DNA of 64,000 nucleotides from an uncultured Alphaproteobacteria bacterium (GTDB taxonomy: Bacteria > Pseudomonadota > Alphaproteobacteria > HIMB59): assembly GCA_902599045.1 (NCBI GenBank), contig CACKEA010000001.1, positions 268,985-332,984 on the forward strand, in the 5' to 3' direction. The first letter of the stretch is position 1. Each line of letters begins with the position of its first letter. The notes under the pieces are model-generated. The model made no database searches. It was not told the origin of the DNA and was given only the letters and a program-made list of their open reading frames with translations. Position numbers and translations under genes: made by a program. Below are positions 53,341 to 61,969 of this stretch, one piece after another.

Positions 53341-54339
53341 TTGATTATATTGCCTTATTTTAAAAAATCTCTGGCCAAAAATTTAGCTTCTGAAAAGCTG
53401 TTAAAATCAGGTTGCTCTGTAAAAAATTCCAAGGGAATAATTGATGGTATAATTGACGCCGAACATTGCAACATCAAAAGTCACGGTTTTCACTATTTAC
53501 CAATATATTGCAATCATCTTAAGATAGGTAAGATAAAAGGTAAAGCTTCCCCAACATTTGAACAAATTTCTAATTCATCGATCAAAGTTGATGCAGATAA
53601 TGGTTTTGCACACACAGCAATTTATATCGGTTTAAAGCATTTAATTGAAATGAGTTCCAACGAGGGAATTTCCTGCATGTCTATTTACAATTCATATAAC
53701 TGTGGAGTTCTTGGTTTTCACACCAAAAGAATAGCTGAAAAAAATTTAATCGGATTAGGTTTCACAAATGCACCAGCTTCAATAGCACCTATTGGAGGTA
53801 TTAAACCAGTGATTGGAACTAACCCTTATTCAATAGCAGTACCCTTAAATGGAAAACCTTCAATTGTTATTGATCAATCTGCCAGCGTTGTAGCAAAAAG
53901 TGAAATTTCTGTAAGAGCAAAAACTGACGAGCCAATACCAAAGGGATGGGCATATGATAAAGATGGTAAAGTTACGACAAATGCAAAAGAGGCTCTTAAA
54001 GGAACAATGGCTCCTAGTGGTGGTTACAAAGGTTTTAGCACAGGATTATTGGTTGAAATCTTAACAGCATGTGTAGCTGGAGGAAACTTAGGCACACAAG
54101 CCTCATCATTTGCAGGTGAGGATGGCGGCCCCCCATCTACAGGTCAATTTTTTATAGCTATTAATCCAAAAAAATTTAATCAAGATTTTGAATCTCGTTT
54201 AGAGCAACTTCTTATTTCCATTGCATCCCAAGAAGGTTCCAGAGTGCCTGGTTCAAAGCGATTGAAAGCATTTGAAGAAAATATTAATAAAGATATTTTT
54301 ATTTCAGATGAACTTATGAGTCGTATCGATCAAATTTAA
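53341..54339 (+). CDS. Malate/L-lactate dehydrogenase (Ldh_2) family oxidoreductase
   Basis: 332 residues, possibly from TTG. DAEHCNIKSHGFHYLPIY contains the family SHG motif, SIYNSYNCGVLGFHTKRIAEKN and IGTNPYSIAVPL follow, with MAPSGGYKGFSTGLLVEILT near the C-terminus. Relatives reduce cyclic imino acids (pyrroline/piperideine-2-carboxylate) or oxidise 2-hydroxy acids with NAD(P). It is divergent from the transporter operon across 128 bases, so it may belong to the same pathway. Confidence 0.87.
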   Translation: MIILPYFKKSLAKNLASEKLLKSGCSVKNSKGIIDGIIDAEHCNIKSHGFHYLPIYCNHLKIGKIKGKASPTFEQISNSSIKVDADNGFAHTAIYIGLKHLIEMSSNEGISCMSIYNSYNCGVLGFHTKRIAEKNLIGLGFTNAPASIAPIGGIKPVIGTNPYSIAVPLNGKPSIVIDQSASVVAKSEISVRAKTDEPIPKGWAYDKDGKVTTNAKEALKGTMAPSGGYKGFSTGLLVEILTACVAGGNLGTQASSFAGEDGGPPSTGQFFIAINPKKFNQDFESRLEQLLISIASQEGSRVPGSKRLKAFEENINKDIFISDELMSRIDQI

Positions 54340-54924
54340 TTATTTTTTTGTAACAGCATATGGAGCAAACGTAGCATCAGTTTTTTTAGTTCCTGAACTA
54401 ATATTTTTAGCAGGGATACCAACCATAATTCCACCTTTAGGTACGTCTTTAGTAACAACAGCATTTGAACCAATACGTGCACAACTCTTTACTAAAACAG
54501 GGCCCAATATTTGAGCACCAGATCCTACAATCACATCATCTTCAAGAGTAGGGTGTCTTTTAACGCCTACTTGTTCTGAGGATTTAATAGCAGGAGATAT
54601 TCCACCTAAAGTTACTCCATGATAAATAGTAACGTTGTTGCCTATCTCAGCTGTCTCTCCAATCACAACACCCATTCCATGATCAATAAAAAAATTTTTT
54701 CCAATTTTTGCAGCAGGGTGAATTTCAATTCCAGTCAAAAATCTAGATAATTGTGAGATCATTCTTCCTAAAATTTTTAAATTAAGTTCCCAGATGAAAT
54801 TTGCTATCCGATGAAAGAACACTGCTTTAACTCCCGGGTATGTTAGAATAATAAGTAATAACGAGGTCGCTGCAGGATCTCTGGCTTTAATGGACTCAAT
54901 ATATTTTTTTAAATTATCAAACAT
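54340..54924 (-). CDS. cysE: Serine O-acetyltransferase
   Basis: 194 residues. A short helical N-domain ([30 protein letters not shown]) precedes the left-handed hexapeptide barrel [43 protein letters not shown], and [21 protein letters not shown]. It makes O-acetylserine for cysteine synthesis. The gene ends one base from the convergent Ldh_2 gene. Confidence 0.93.
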   Translation of the reverse strand: MFDNLKKYIESIKARDPAATSLLLIILTYPGVKAVFFHRIANFIWELNLKILGRMISQLSRFLTGIEIHPAAKIGKNFFIDHGMGVVIGETAEIGNNVTIYHGVTLGGISPAIKSSEQVGVKRHPTLEDDVIVGSGAQILGPVLVKSCARIGSNAVVTKDVPKGGIMVGIPAKNISSGTKKTDATFAPYAVTKK

Positions 54925-55018
54925 ATCTATTATACAGATAAGGCTTATCGCTCTAAGATCAAGTCTTTAATGAATAATTATATAAATGAATGCGATTAAT
55001 TGTTAGATTGATAGTTAA

Positions 55019-55447
55019 ATGTTCACAATAGAAAAACCAAAACAAATACATCTACAGAGTTGGAAGAATATAATCAATGAGAGTGCCTCATCAAATTCTT
55101 TTCAATTTGATGAAGTAAATTTTAGTTTATTTTGGACGTGTGTATTTCAGGATGACTACTTTGCTTTTGCAGCAAAAAATAAAGATAAATTTATGGGAAT
55201 TATTGTTGCAAAAATTAATGAGACTTATTATGAAAAAAATATTGTTTTAGATGTTTTGTACGTATTGCAAGATTTTAGAAAAATTGGTGTTGCAAGATCT
55301 TTAATGAACAAAGTAGAAGAAATAGCAAAAGATCAAAAGCTTGATCTCATTATTAAAGGAGTAGAAAAAAGTAATTTACTCGCTCAGAAGCTTTTTAAAA
55401 ATTACACTGTTGTTAATAGAACGAGATATCTGAAAAAGCATAATTGA
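55019..55447 (+). CDS. GNAT-family N-acetyltransferase
   Basis: 142 residues. The acetyl-CoA-binding core is VLDVLYVLQDFRKIGVARSLMNKVEEIA (R/Q-x-x-G-x-A/G motif with KIGVA), followed by LIIKGVEKSNLLAQKLFKNY. The substrate is unknown. It stands alone between cysE and a small ORF. Confidence 0.8.
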   Translation: MFTIEKPKQIHLQSWKNIINESASSNSFQFDEVNFSLFWTCVFQDDYFAFAAKNKDKFMGIIVAKINETYYEKNIVLDVLYVLQDFRKIGVARSLMNKVEEIAKDQKLDLIIKGVEKSNLLAQKLFKNYTVVNRTRYLKKHN

Positions 55448-55478
55448 TTTTGATTAATTTATATTATATTTAAATATT

Positions 55479-55619
55479 ATGGCTGATCCCGATAAAAATG
55501 GTGAAAATTATGATAAGAAAAATAGATGGGTATGGATTATAATTGTTCTAATTACGTTGAGCTCAGTTTATGTAATGTCAAAAATATTTATTCAGACACC
55601 TTGGCAGTACCTGCAGTAG
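55479..55619 (+). CDS. 46-residue single-span membrane protein
   Basis: ATG at 55,479 opens a 46-codon frame: a hydrophilic start MADPDKNGENYDKKNRW, a membrane span VWIIIVLITLSSVYVM, and a short tail ending QTPWQYLQ. It follows the GNAT gene by 31 bases and overlaps the 3' end of the convergent sbmA-like gene by 32 bases. It has the look of a real small membrane protein; no family is recognised. Confidence 0.5.
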   Translation: MADPDKNGENYDKKNRWVWIIIVLITLSSVYVMSKIFIQTPWQYLQ

Positions 55620-56583
55620 CTTTAAGTTTTCTCTCAAATTCTCTTAATCTTTTATAAACACTAGCTAACTCAATAATCGTTGGCCAAGATTTTAATAAAT
55701 ATTGCATTGATCCTTCAACTCTTCCAAAGGCACGGATAATTTGTTGCATTACACCAAGAGTAATTACTCCTGCAACTATTGCTGGAGCTAAGAATACATA
55801 AGCACTTAAAACATTAGCTTGTAAATAGGCAATTCTGCCAATATTAAAGTATAGGTAACGAATATATGAAACAAAATGAATTTTTCTTACGTCGTCAAAT
55901 AATTCTTCAATTGTTTTAGGACGAACAGTTTCATCATCTTCAGCAATCACCAACACTTTCCTGTAAGCTGCCTCTTGTTTTTGTAAATCATACTCTACAC
56001 CTACAAGGCGAAGGATAATTCCAAGAAGTATTAAAAAAATAGTTCCACCAACTGACCATATTAATGCACCAACAACTAAACCGTATTCCCAATCACCAAA
56101 AAAGAATATTGGAATACCAGCGCTGAGTCCTAATAAAATTGGTAAGAATTGAACAATAATCATAACAGACTCAATTAAACTAGTTCCGAGACCCTCCATT
56201 ATTCTACCAAACTTTATAGTGTCTTCTTGAACTCTTTGAGCTGCTCCTTCAATTGTACGAGCATAGTTGTAAACGCTGTGATACCACTCCACCATTGCAG
56301 TTCTCCATCTAAATAAGAAATGGGCAGTGAAGAAACTCACTAAAACAGCAATAGCAACATAAATACCAGCAAGAGTAATAAAAGACATTAAGCCAGCCCA
56401 ATATTCCTCAATAGTAATCGAATTAGGCTCAGCAAGAGCTTTTTGAATCATATCGTAAAAAGTTCCAAACCACTCATTGATTTTGACATCGATTTCTACC
56501 TGAACCCATAGGCTTCCTAAAATCGCAGCTGATCCAGCCCAAGCCCATAAAAACCATTTTTTTGAATTAAAAAATCTGAACAT
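55588..56583 (-). CDS. sbmA: SbmA/BacA-family peptide transporter
   Basis: 331 residues. WFGTFYDMIQKAL, HFLFRWRTAMVEWYHSVYNYARTIEGAAQRVQEDT, YRKVLVIAEDDE, and YFNIGRIAYLQANV ... AGVITLGVMQQI match SbmA/BacA. Compared with the roughly 406-residue E. coli protein it lacks about 75 N-terminal residues (the first one or two membrane spans). The family imports peptides and very-long-chain-fatty-acid-related cargo by proton motive force. Single gene, minus strand. Confidence 0.88.
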   Translation of the reverse strand: MFRFFNSKKWFLWAWAGSAAILGSLWVQVEIDVKINEWFGTFYDMIQKALAEPNSITIEEYWAGLMSFITLAGIYVAIAVLVSFFTAHFLFRWRTAMVEWYHSVYNYARTIEGAAQRVQEDTIKFGRIMEGLGTSLIESVMIIVQFLPILLGLSAGIPIFFFGDWEYGLVVGALIWSVGGTIFLILLGIILRLVGVEYDLQKQEAAYRKVLVIAEDDETVRPKTIEELFDDVRKIHFVSYIRYLYFNIGRIAYLQANVLSAYVFLAPAIVAGVITLGVMQQIIRAFGRVEGSMQYLLKSWPTIIELASVYKRLREFERKLKATAGTAKVSE

Positions 56584-56683
56584 TTAATTTGCAACAATAT
56601 GCGAAAAATTACATTTTTTGAAGAGTTAAGTGCTTCAATACGCTTAATTTATTTTAATACCTAATTAAATATATAATAAGACT

Positions 56684-57160
56684 ATGCCAAATATTAAAGA
56701 TATTAAAAAAATTAAATTAAATGATGAGTACGTATATTTTGGCCCTGAGTCAATTGTTAGTGAAATAGCTGACAGTATGGATTTAAAGAATATTGGAGCA
56801 GTTCCAATATTAGATGATCAAAAAATATTATTAGGTGTTGTATCAGAGAGGGATATAGTTCGGAAATGTGTTAAAGATGGAAGAGATCCAGATTTAGTAT
56901 CAGCATCAGACATTATGACCACTGAAATTATAACTGTAGATTTAAAAATGTCCTCAGAAATAGCAATTAAAATTATGGGTGAAAATAATATTAGACACCT
57001 TCCAGTTGTTGATGACCAAAATAAATTAATTAATTTTATATCTCACAGAGACCTAATTAGTTCTGTAAGAGGGAGCACTAAGCTAAATATAATTTTGATT
57101 ACTTTTATTTGTATGATCATCCCAATAGTATTTTTGACTAAATCATTTGGCTGGATATGA
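56684..57160 (+). CDS. CBS-domain pair protein with C-terminal membrane anchor
   Basis: 158 residues. Two CBS motifs are clear: IGAVPILDDQKILLGVVSERDIVRK and NIRHLPVVDDQNKLINFISHRDLI. A hydrophobic C-terminal segment LIILITF-like (about residues 135-155) anchors it in the membrane, which is unusual for stand-alone CBS proteins. It probably senses adenine nucleotides. It overlaps rmlA by 4 bases. Confidence 0.85.
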   Translation: MPNIKDIKKIKLNDEYVYFGPESIVSEIADSMDLKNIGAVPILDDQKILLGVVSERDIVRKCVKDGRDPDLVSASDIMTTEIITVDLKMSSEIAIKIMGENNIRHLPVVDDQNKLINFISHRDLISSVRGSTKLNIILITFICMIIPIVFLTKSFGWI

Positions 57161-58038
57161 AAACTAAAGGGATTATTCTTGCCGCTGGTAAGGGTACAAG
57201 ATTAATGCCAGCTACAATTCCTGCCTCAAAGCCATTATTGCCATTGTATGATAAGCCAATGATTTATTATCCTTTGGAAACATTAATTAGATTGGGTATT
57301 AAGGATATCTTATTTATCGTTCAGGAGGATGACCTTTTAATATTTAAAAAAACATTTGGTTCTGGTTCTGATGTAGGTCTTAATTTTTCTTACGAAATAC
57401 AAAATATACAAAAAGGTATAGCTGATGCATATTTTATTGCTGACAAGTATTTAGATGGGAACCCCTCAGTTTTAGCATTGAGTGATAATGTCTTTCTTGG
57501 CAAAAAATATTTTGATTATGCTAATTCAGCTCTTCTTAAGATGCAAGATGTAGGCGGAAGTGTATTTGGATTACCAGTTCCGGATCCAGAAAAATTTGGT
57601 GTAATAGAATTAGATGAAAATAATAATATTATTGGCATAGAAGAAAAGCCATCGAAGCCTAAAAGTAATTTGATAATTCCAGGGTTTTATTTTTTTGACT
57701 CAGATGCCTCAGAGTATGCAAAGACACTTAAACCGTCGAACAGAGGCGAGTTAGAGATAACTGATTTAATTGAGATTTATTTATCCAAAAAAAAACTAGC
57801 TTTGGAAATTTTAGATGACTCAATTGTCTGGCACGATACTGGAAATGCTAACGCTTTATTAGAAGCAGCCCAAAAAGTAAAACTATATGAAGAGAATAAT
57901 GAATTAAAAATTGGTTCTTATGAAATTGCTTCTTTTGAACAGGGGTTTATCAATAAAAATGAATTAAATAACATAGCAGAAAAATTAATTAAATCTGATT
58001 ATGGAAAATATATAAAAGAATATTTAACTAATATCTAA
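57157..58038 (+). CDS. rfbA: Glucose-1-phosphate thymidylyltransferase (RmlA/RfbA)
   Basis: 293 residues. GIILAAGKGTRLMPATIPAS is the nucleotide-binding loop (usually AGGSGTRL.P.T), LLPLYDKPMIYYPLETLIRLGI and SYEIQNIQKGIADAYFIADKYL follow the RmlA pattern, and GRGELEITDLIEIYL-like residues (RGELEITDL) near 190 contact the sugar. It makes dTDP- or UDP-glucose for surface polysaccharide. No other rml gene is nearby. A UTP-glucose-1-phosphate role is the alternative. Confidence 0.85.
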   Translation: MKTKGIILAAGKGTRLMPATIPASKPLLPLYDKPMIYYPLETLIRLGIKDILFIVQEDDLLIFKKTFGSGSDVGLNFSYEIQNIQKGIADAYFIADKYLDGNPSVLALSDNVFLGKKYFDYANSALLKMQDVGGSVFGLPVPDPEKFGVIELDENNNIIGIEEKPSKPKSNLIIPGFYFFDSDASEYAKTLKPSNRGELEITDLIEIYLSKKKLALEILDDSIVWHDTGNANALLEAAQKVKLYEENNELKIGSYEIASFEQGFINKNELNNIAEKLIKSDYGKYIKEYLTNI

Positions 58039-58040
58039 TT

Positions 58041-59468
58041 TTAATCCCATTTTGCTGACTCATTGTTTAAAAAGGTTATAACTTTTTGTTTAAACTGAAC
58101 TTTCTCATTTTCATCTGTTATCATTTTATCTAAGTCAGTGTCTAAGCTAGAAAGTATCTTGTTTTTAGAATTCCATTTAGATTTATCATCATCATTAAAA
58201 CGTTCTTTTATTTCAAATTCATAATTTCTCTTTTCATTTTCAGGTAGAGTATGAGGAGCTATTTCATATAAAATTCTTATTGCAATTTCTTTATATCGGT
58301 CGTCTTTAAAGTGTTTTGCAATTTCATACTTCTTCTCATTCGAAGAAGTATGAAAATCAATCATTAGTTTTTTATCTTGATGTGATGGAAAGCTTTCAAA
58401 AATTCTATCTTCAACATTAAAAGGCTCAGGCCACTCTTTTTGATTAGAAAGATGGAGTTTGATCAACCTTGAGCAAAACTGTTCATTTTTTTTTATAACA
58501 TTTGCTCTCTTTCTTAACTCATCCACACCTAATTCTGCATATTTAGTATCTTTGAATGAATAACTTTCATTCAAAAGTGTTTTTGATTTTGAGCCATCAA
58601 AAACCTCACAAATTCTCTTTGCCCCATCATTCATCTTTTTAAGTAGATCTTTGTCATCCAAATCCATAAGCTTAGTTGGATCAGTATGCAAATTATAAAC
58701 TAGATAGTGATGATTTCTTCCTGGAATACCACCTATAAGAGTTTGAGATTTAATCGTCGGTCTTCTTCCCCAAAAAGTAGTATTGGTGAACACTAAATTT
58801 TCTAACATGAATTTTTTAGGAGTATCTCTATTACGAAATTCATAGGCTGCATTCCAAATTTTTGGACATCTCACATTTAGTATCTTATTAAGCTCTAAGG
58901 TGACAAGGCTATCAAAAACAGCATCATGTGGTCCTGCTTCATAGCTTATTGAAATCTTGTTGAGCTTAAAAATTTCTTCTAATTTGAGTATGGGGTAACC
59001 TTGATCGTCAGTATTAAATTTTATATGTTCTGGGCTGTATACTGAGACTAATCTTAATATATCAAAAACGTCCATACGCACATTATTGTTTGTTACTGTC
59101 ATATAAATCTCAGGTAACAAATTTTGATAAAGTGCCTGTCTTAAAAAGGGCTCATCAAAGTTTATATTATTAAAACCTACAAAAATTGCAGATGACGATG
59201 ACCATTCTTGAAAAGTTTCATACAATTGAGCGCTTGCTTCGTAATAATTTGGATAATTATTTTGAATTAAACTTCTTGGATCAACACCAGTTGTAATTAA
59301 CGCACCTGGCTCAAACCATTTTCCCTCTCTTAATTTGCTATGTATTTCTAATTTATCTTTCACTTCAAAGTTATGATCTGTTAATACAGCGCCTACTTGA
59401 GTTATTTGATTAAATTTATCATTTCGCCCTGTCGTCTCCAGATCCCAAAAAATAAAACGATCACTCAT
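58041..59468 (-). CDS. sbcB: Exodeoxyribonuclease I
   Basis: The ATG at 59,468 gives 475 residues, the usual length; the frame extends to another start at 59,492. The DEDDh sites are FIFWDLETTG, FVGFNNINFDEPFLRQAL and AGPHDAVFDSLVTLEL. SH3-like and C-terminal ExoI domains follow (PTIKSQTLIGGIPGRNHHYL). It degrades single-stranded DNA 3' to 5' in recombination and mismatch repair. Confidence 0.92.
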   Translation of the reverse strand: MSDRFIFWDLETTGRNDKFNQITQVGAVLTDHNFEVKDKLEIHSKLREGKWFEPGALITTGVDPRSLIQNNYPNYYEASAQLYETFQEWSSSSAIFVGFNNINFDEPFLRQALYQNLLPEIYMTVTNNNVRMDVFDILRLVSVYSPEHIKFNTDDQGYPILKLEEIFKLNKISISYEAGPHDAVFDSLVTLELNKILNVRCPKIWNAAYEFRNRDTPKKFMLENLVFTNTTFWGRRPTIKSQTLIGGIPGRNHHYLVYNLHTDPTKLMDLDDKDLLKKMNDGAKRICEVFDGSKSKTLLNESYSFKDTKYAELGVDELRKRANVIKKNEQFCSRLIKLHLSNQKEWPEPFNVEDRIFESFPSHQDKKLMIDFHTSSNEKKYEIAKHFKDDRYKEIAIRILYEIAPHTLPENEKRNYEFEIKERFNDDDKSKWNSKNKILSSLDTDLDKMITDENEKVQFKQKVITFLNNESAKWD

Positions 59469-59543
59469 ATTTAAAAAATTATATGCATTCAATTTGCATA
59501 ATAAAGTTCTACTTAAAAAATTTAATATTTTGAAAATTTAAAT

Positions 59544-59597
59544 AAAACTAGCTCCGGAGGAATAAGTAAGAATAGGAATAAGGTTGGAGCTAGTTTT
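59544..59597. ncRNA. Long stem-loop, candidate structured RNA or regulatory element
   Basis: AAAACTAGCTCC (59,544-59,555) and its exact complement GGAGCTAGTTTT (59,586-59,597) form a perfect 12-base stem. The 30-base loop repeats GGA/AGGAATAAG motifs on the plus strand. A second hairpin follows at 59,655. No gene explains it; it lies upstream of sbcB and downstream of a small minus-strand gene. Direction of transcription is unknown. The remaining bases of 59,493-59,691 are plain AT-rich DNA. Confidence 0.5.
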
Positions 59598-59654
59598 ACG
59601 AATGACTATAAGTACTAATATTCTGTTTAAAATTAAATTGCAGAAATTAAAAAG

Positions 59655-59679
59655 TAGCTGTGCAAAATATGCATAGCTA
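59655..59679. ncRNA. Second stem-loop in the same intergenic space
   Basis: TAGCTGTGCA, five-base loop, TGCATAGCTA: a ten-base stem with one G-U pair. It is 57 bases after the first hairpin and directly beyond the 3' end of the cysteine-pair protein gene on the minus strand. There is no good T-tract on either side, so it is not an ordinary terminator. Confidence 0.45.
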
Positions 59680-59691
59680 TAAATATTGATT

Positions 59692-59850
59692 TTATTGAAT
59701 TTTAAATAATTTTTTAATTTTCTTATAATAAATTAGTGAGCAACCAGCACCGCAAAAAAATACTTTTTTTGGGATATTATAAAATTTTGGATCGGCCCAA
59801 TATAGTGTTTCTATAATTTTCTTTTTGCATACTTCACAATTATTATTCAT
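59692..59850 (-). CDS. 52-residue cysteine-pair (zinc-ribbon-like) protein
   Basis: The frame starts at ATG 59,850, nine bases after the phosphatase stop, and encodes 52 residues beginning MNNNCEVCKKKIIETLYWAD, with a second pair in FFCGAGCSLIYYKK. Two Cys pairs (CxxC and CxxxC) about 25 residues apart suggest a zinc-binding knuckle. The lysine-rich tail could contact nucleic acid. It is probably co-transcribed with the phosphatase. No family is recognised. Confidence 0.6.
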   Translation of the reverse strand: MNNNCEVCKKKIIETLYWADPKFYNIPKKVFFCGAGCSLIYYKKIKKLFKIQ

Positions 59851-59859
59851 AAAATTATC

Positions 59860-60366
59860 TTAAAAATTTAATTCTACAATTCTACTTTCTTCAATTGGTT
59901 CAGGGTTAAAATAAGGAACAGACCCATAAAGTCTGTTGTTTAAGTCCAATATTTCATCATAATACTTCATCATAATTTTATTAGGACTAGCATGTGGGGC
60001 TATTTCTTTCAGATTTTCAATGATTAATTCAATGTTCTCAGGTGCAAATTTTCCTGCAACCCCTAAACTTGTTGCGGTAGAGCGACTTATGCCCATATGG
60101 CAATGAATTAATATAGGTTTGGTTTTATCCCAGTCATCAGTAAAATCTAATAATTCTTGAGCATGATGTTTTTCAGGTAATATAAATCCATCTCTAGGCT
60201 CAGATATATCATCAATTAACATTTTAAGGTGTCTATTTTTATCCATACCTTGGGGTGTCTCAGGTTCAAAGTTTTTATTAATGATGGTTAGCATTTTATC
60301 CGGATTGTATTTATCAACACAATATTGAATATCTGCTAATCCACATATAATTATTTTTTTTTGCAT
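59860..60366 (-). CDS. Dual-specificity/tyrosine phosphatase-like protein
   Basis: 168 residues. The CX5R signature is ILIHCHMGISRSTA, with an upstream aspartate-containing segment LIDDISEPRDGF that could supply the general acid. Related bacterial proteins act on phosphotyrosine or phosphoinositides; substrate unknown. It may form a two-gene unit with the small Cys-pair protein downstream. Confidence 0.85.
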   Translation of the reverse strand: MQKKIIICGLADIQYCVDKYNPDKMLTIINKNFEPETPQGMDKNRHLKMLIDDISEPRDGFILPEKHHAQELLDFTDDWDKTKPILIHCHMGISRSTATSLGVAGKFAPENIELIIENLKEIAPHASPNKIMMKYYDEILDLNNRLYGSVPYFNPEPIEESRIVELNF

Positions 60367-60422
60367 AAGAAGTTTTATTAATATATAGCTTTAATAAGTA
60401 TTAAGAAACAATATTTATTTTC

Positions 60423-61382
60423 ATGATATCTCAATTAGAAAGTCTAAAAAAATTCTCATCAGTTGTTGCTGATACCGGAGATATAGACAGTATACAAAAA
60501 TTTAGCCCTGATGATTGTACGACAAATCCATCTTTAATATTTAAAGCAGTTCAATCCAATAAATATAAAAAACTTTTTGATGAAGTATTAGCTAATTCAA
60601 AAAGTAGAAAATTTAATCAATTAAATGATCAAGTTGATTATATTGCAGATCAACTTGCAATAGCTTTTGGAATAGAATTGACAAAAATAGTGCCAGGTTA
60701 CGTTTCAACCGAGGTGGACTCTGATTTATCATTTAATACAGAGGCAACTGTTGAAAAAGCCAAACAAATTATCAATAGTTACGAACAATCTGGTGTTCCT
60801 AGAAATAGAATTTTAATAAAAATAGCTGGAACTTGGGAAGGTATTCAAGCTGTTAAAAAATTAGAAGCGGAGGGAATATCATGTAATTGCACATTGATAT
60901 TTTCTTTAACCCAAGCTGTAGCGTGTGCAGAGGCGGGTGCTTTTTTGATATCACCATTTGTTGGAAGAATTCTTGACTGGTTCAAAGCAAACAGCTCAAA
61001 AGACTATGATGCAACTAACGATCCTGGTGTCGAAAGTGTTGAGAAAATTTATAATTATTTTAAGAAGTACAATTATAATACGATTGTAATGGCTGCATCT
61101 TTTAGAAACAAAGAGGAAATAATCAATTTAGCAGGATGTGATAAATTAACAATAAGCCCACCTCTGCTTGAAGAATTAAATAAATCAGAAGGCGATTTGG
61201 ATCAAAAACTATCACAAAATCAATCTAGCCAAATAGATATTGATAGAATAAATGTAAACGAAAGTTCTTTTCGTTGGCATCTAAATGAGAATCAAATGGC
61301 TTCCTTTAAGCTTGCTGAGGGAATTAGATTATTCAACAAAGACCTACATAAACTCAAGGAAACTATTAAAGAACAATTATAA
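60423..61382 (+). CDS. tal: Transaldolase (TalB type)
   Basis: 319 residues. VVADTGDIDSIQKFSPDDCTTNPSLI is the N-terminal signature, VSTEVDSDLSFN follows, and the Schiff-base lysine is in RILIKIAGTWEGIQA. ISPFVGRILDWFKAN and AASFRNKEEIINLAGCDKLTISP complete the barrel. It exchanges dihydroxyacetone units in the non-oxidative pentose phosphate pathway. Single gene. Confidence 0.96.
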   Translation: MISQLESLKKFSSVVADTGDIDSIQKFSPDDCTTNPSLIFKAVQSNKYKKLFDEVLANSKSRKFNQLNDQVDYIADQLAIAFGIELTKIVPGYVSTEVDSDLSFNTEATVEKAKQIINSYEQSGVPRNRILIKIAGTWEGIQAVKKLEAEGISCNCTLIFSLTQAVACAEAGAFLISPFVGRILDWFKANSSKDYDATNDPGVESVEKIYNYFKKYNYNTIVMAASFRNKEEIINLAGCDKLTISPPLLEELNKSEGDLDQKLSQNQSSQIDIDRINVNESSFRWHLNENQMASFKLAEGIRLFNKDLHKLKETIKEQL

Positions 61383-61420
61383 TTATTGCCAAACTTCAAA
61401 CAAAATTATAAATAATATCT

Positions 61421-61969
61421 ATGCAAAATAGAAAAAATATCACAATTCTCAGTCAATATTTATCTAGTAATGTTTCGAAATTAGGTTTTTTCTTATTAGG
61501 CATTATTCTTTTGTCTGTATCTAGCAAAATAAGTATTCCATTTTACCCAGTTCCTATGACTCTTCAAACCTTTGTGGTTTATTTTATTGCTGCCTCTATG
61601 GGGATGGTTGGGTTCTACTCAACTTTATCCTATGTTATTCTCGGGTTAATAGGACTGCCTATTTTTGCTGCTGGTGGAGGATTTGGCTATATGATGTCGC
61701 CAACCTTTGGCTTTTTGTATGGCATGGTTTTAGCTTCTTTTGTAATCGCTTATTTTTCAAAAAATTTATTTAATAAAAATTTACTAAAGGTCACTTTTTC
61801 GGTATTAATTGGGGCGGCTATAATTTTTGTTTGTGGATTATCTCATCTTGCTGGTTTTATTGGTTTTGAAAAATCAATTAAAGCTGGTTTATATCCTTTT
61901 ATTTACAGCGAACTTTTAAAAATAGCATTAGCTATCTCAATTTCTTATTTGTTAATAAAAAAAAATTAA
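61421..61969 (+). CDS. bioY: Biotin transporter BioY
   Basis: 182 residues with about six membrane segments. SSKISIPFYPVPMTLQTFVVYFIAASMG and LGLIGLPIFAAGGGFGYMMSPTFGFLYGM are BioY hallmarks. It binds and imports biotin as the S component of an ECF transporter; no EcfA/T genes are adjacent, so it may act alone or with distant partners. It suggests the cell takes up biotin. It ends 4 bases into convergent msrB. Confidence 0.93.
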   Translation: MQNRKNITILSQYLSSNVSKLGFFLLGIILLSVSSKISIPFYPVPMTLQTFVVYFIAASMGMVGFYSTLSYVILGLIGLPIFAAGGGFGYMMSPTFGFLYGMVLASFVIAYFSKNLFNKNLLKVTFSVLIGAAIIFVCGLSHLAGFIGFEKSIKAGLYPFIYSELLKIALAISISYLLIKKN

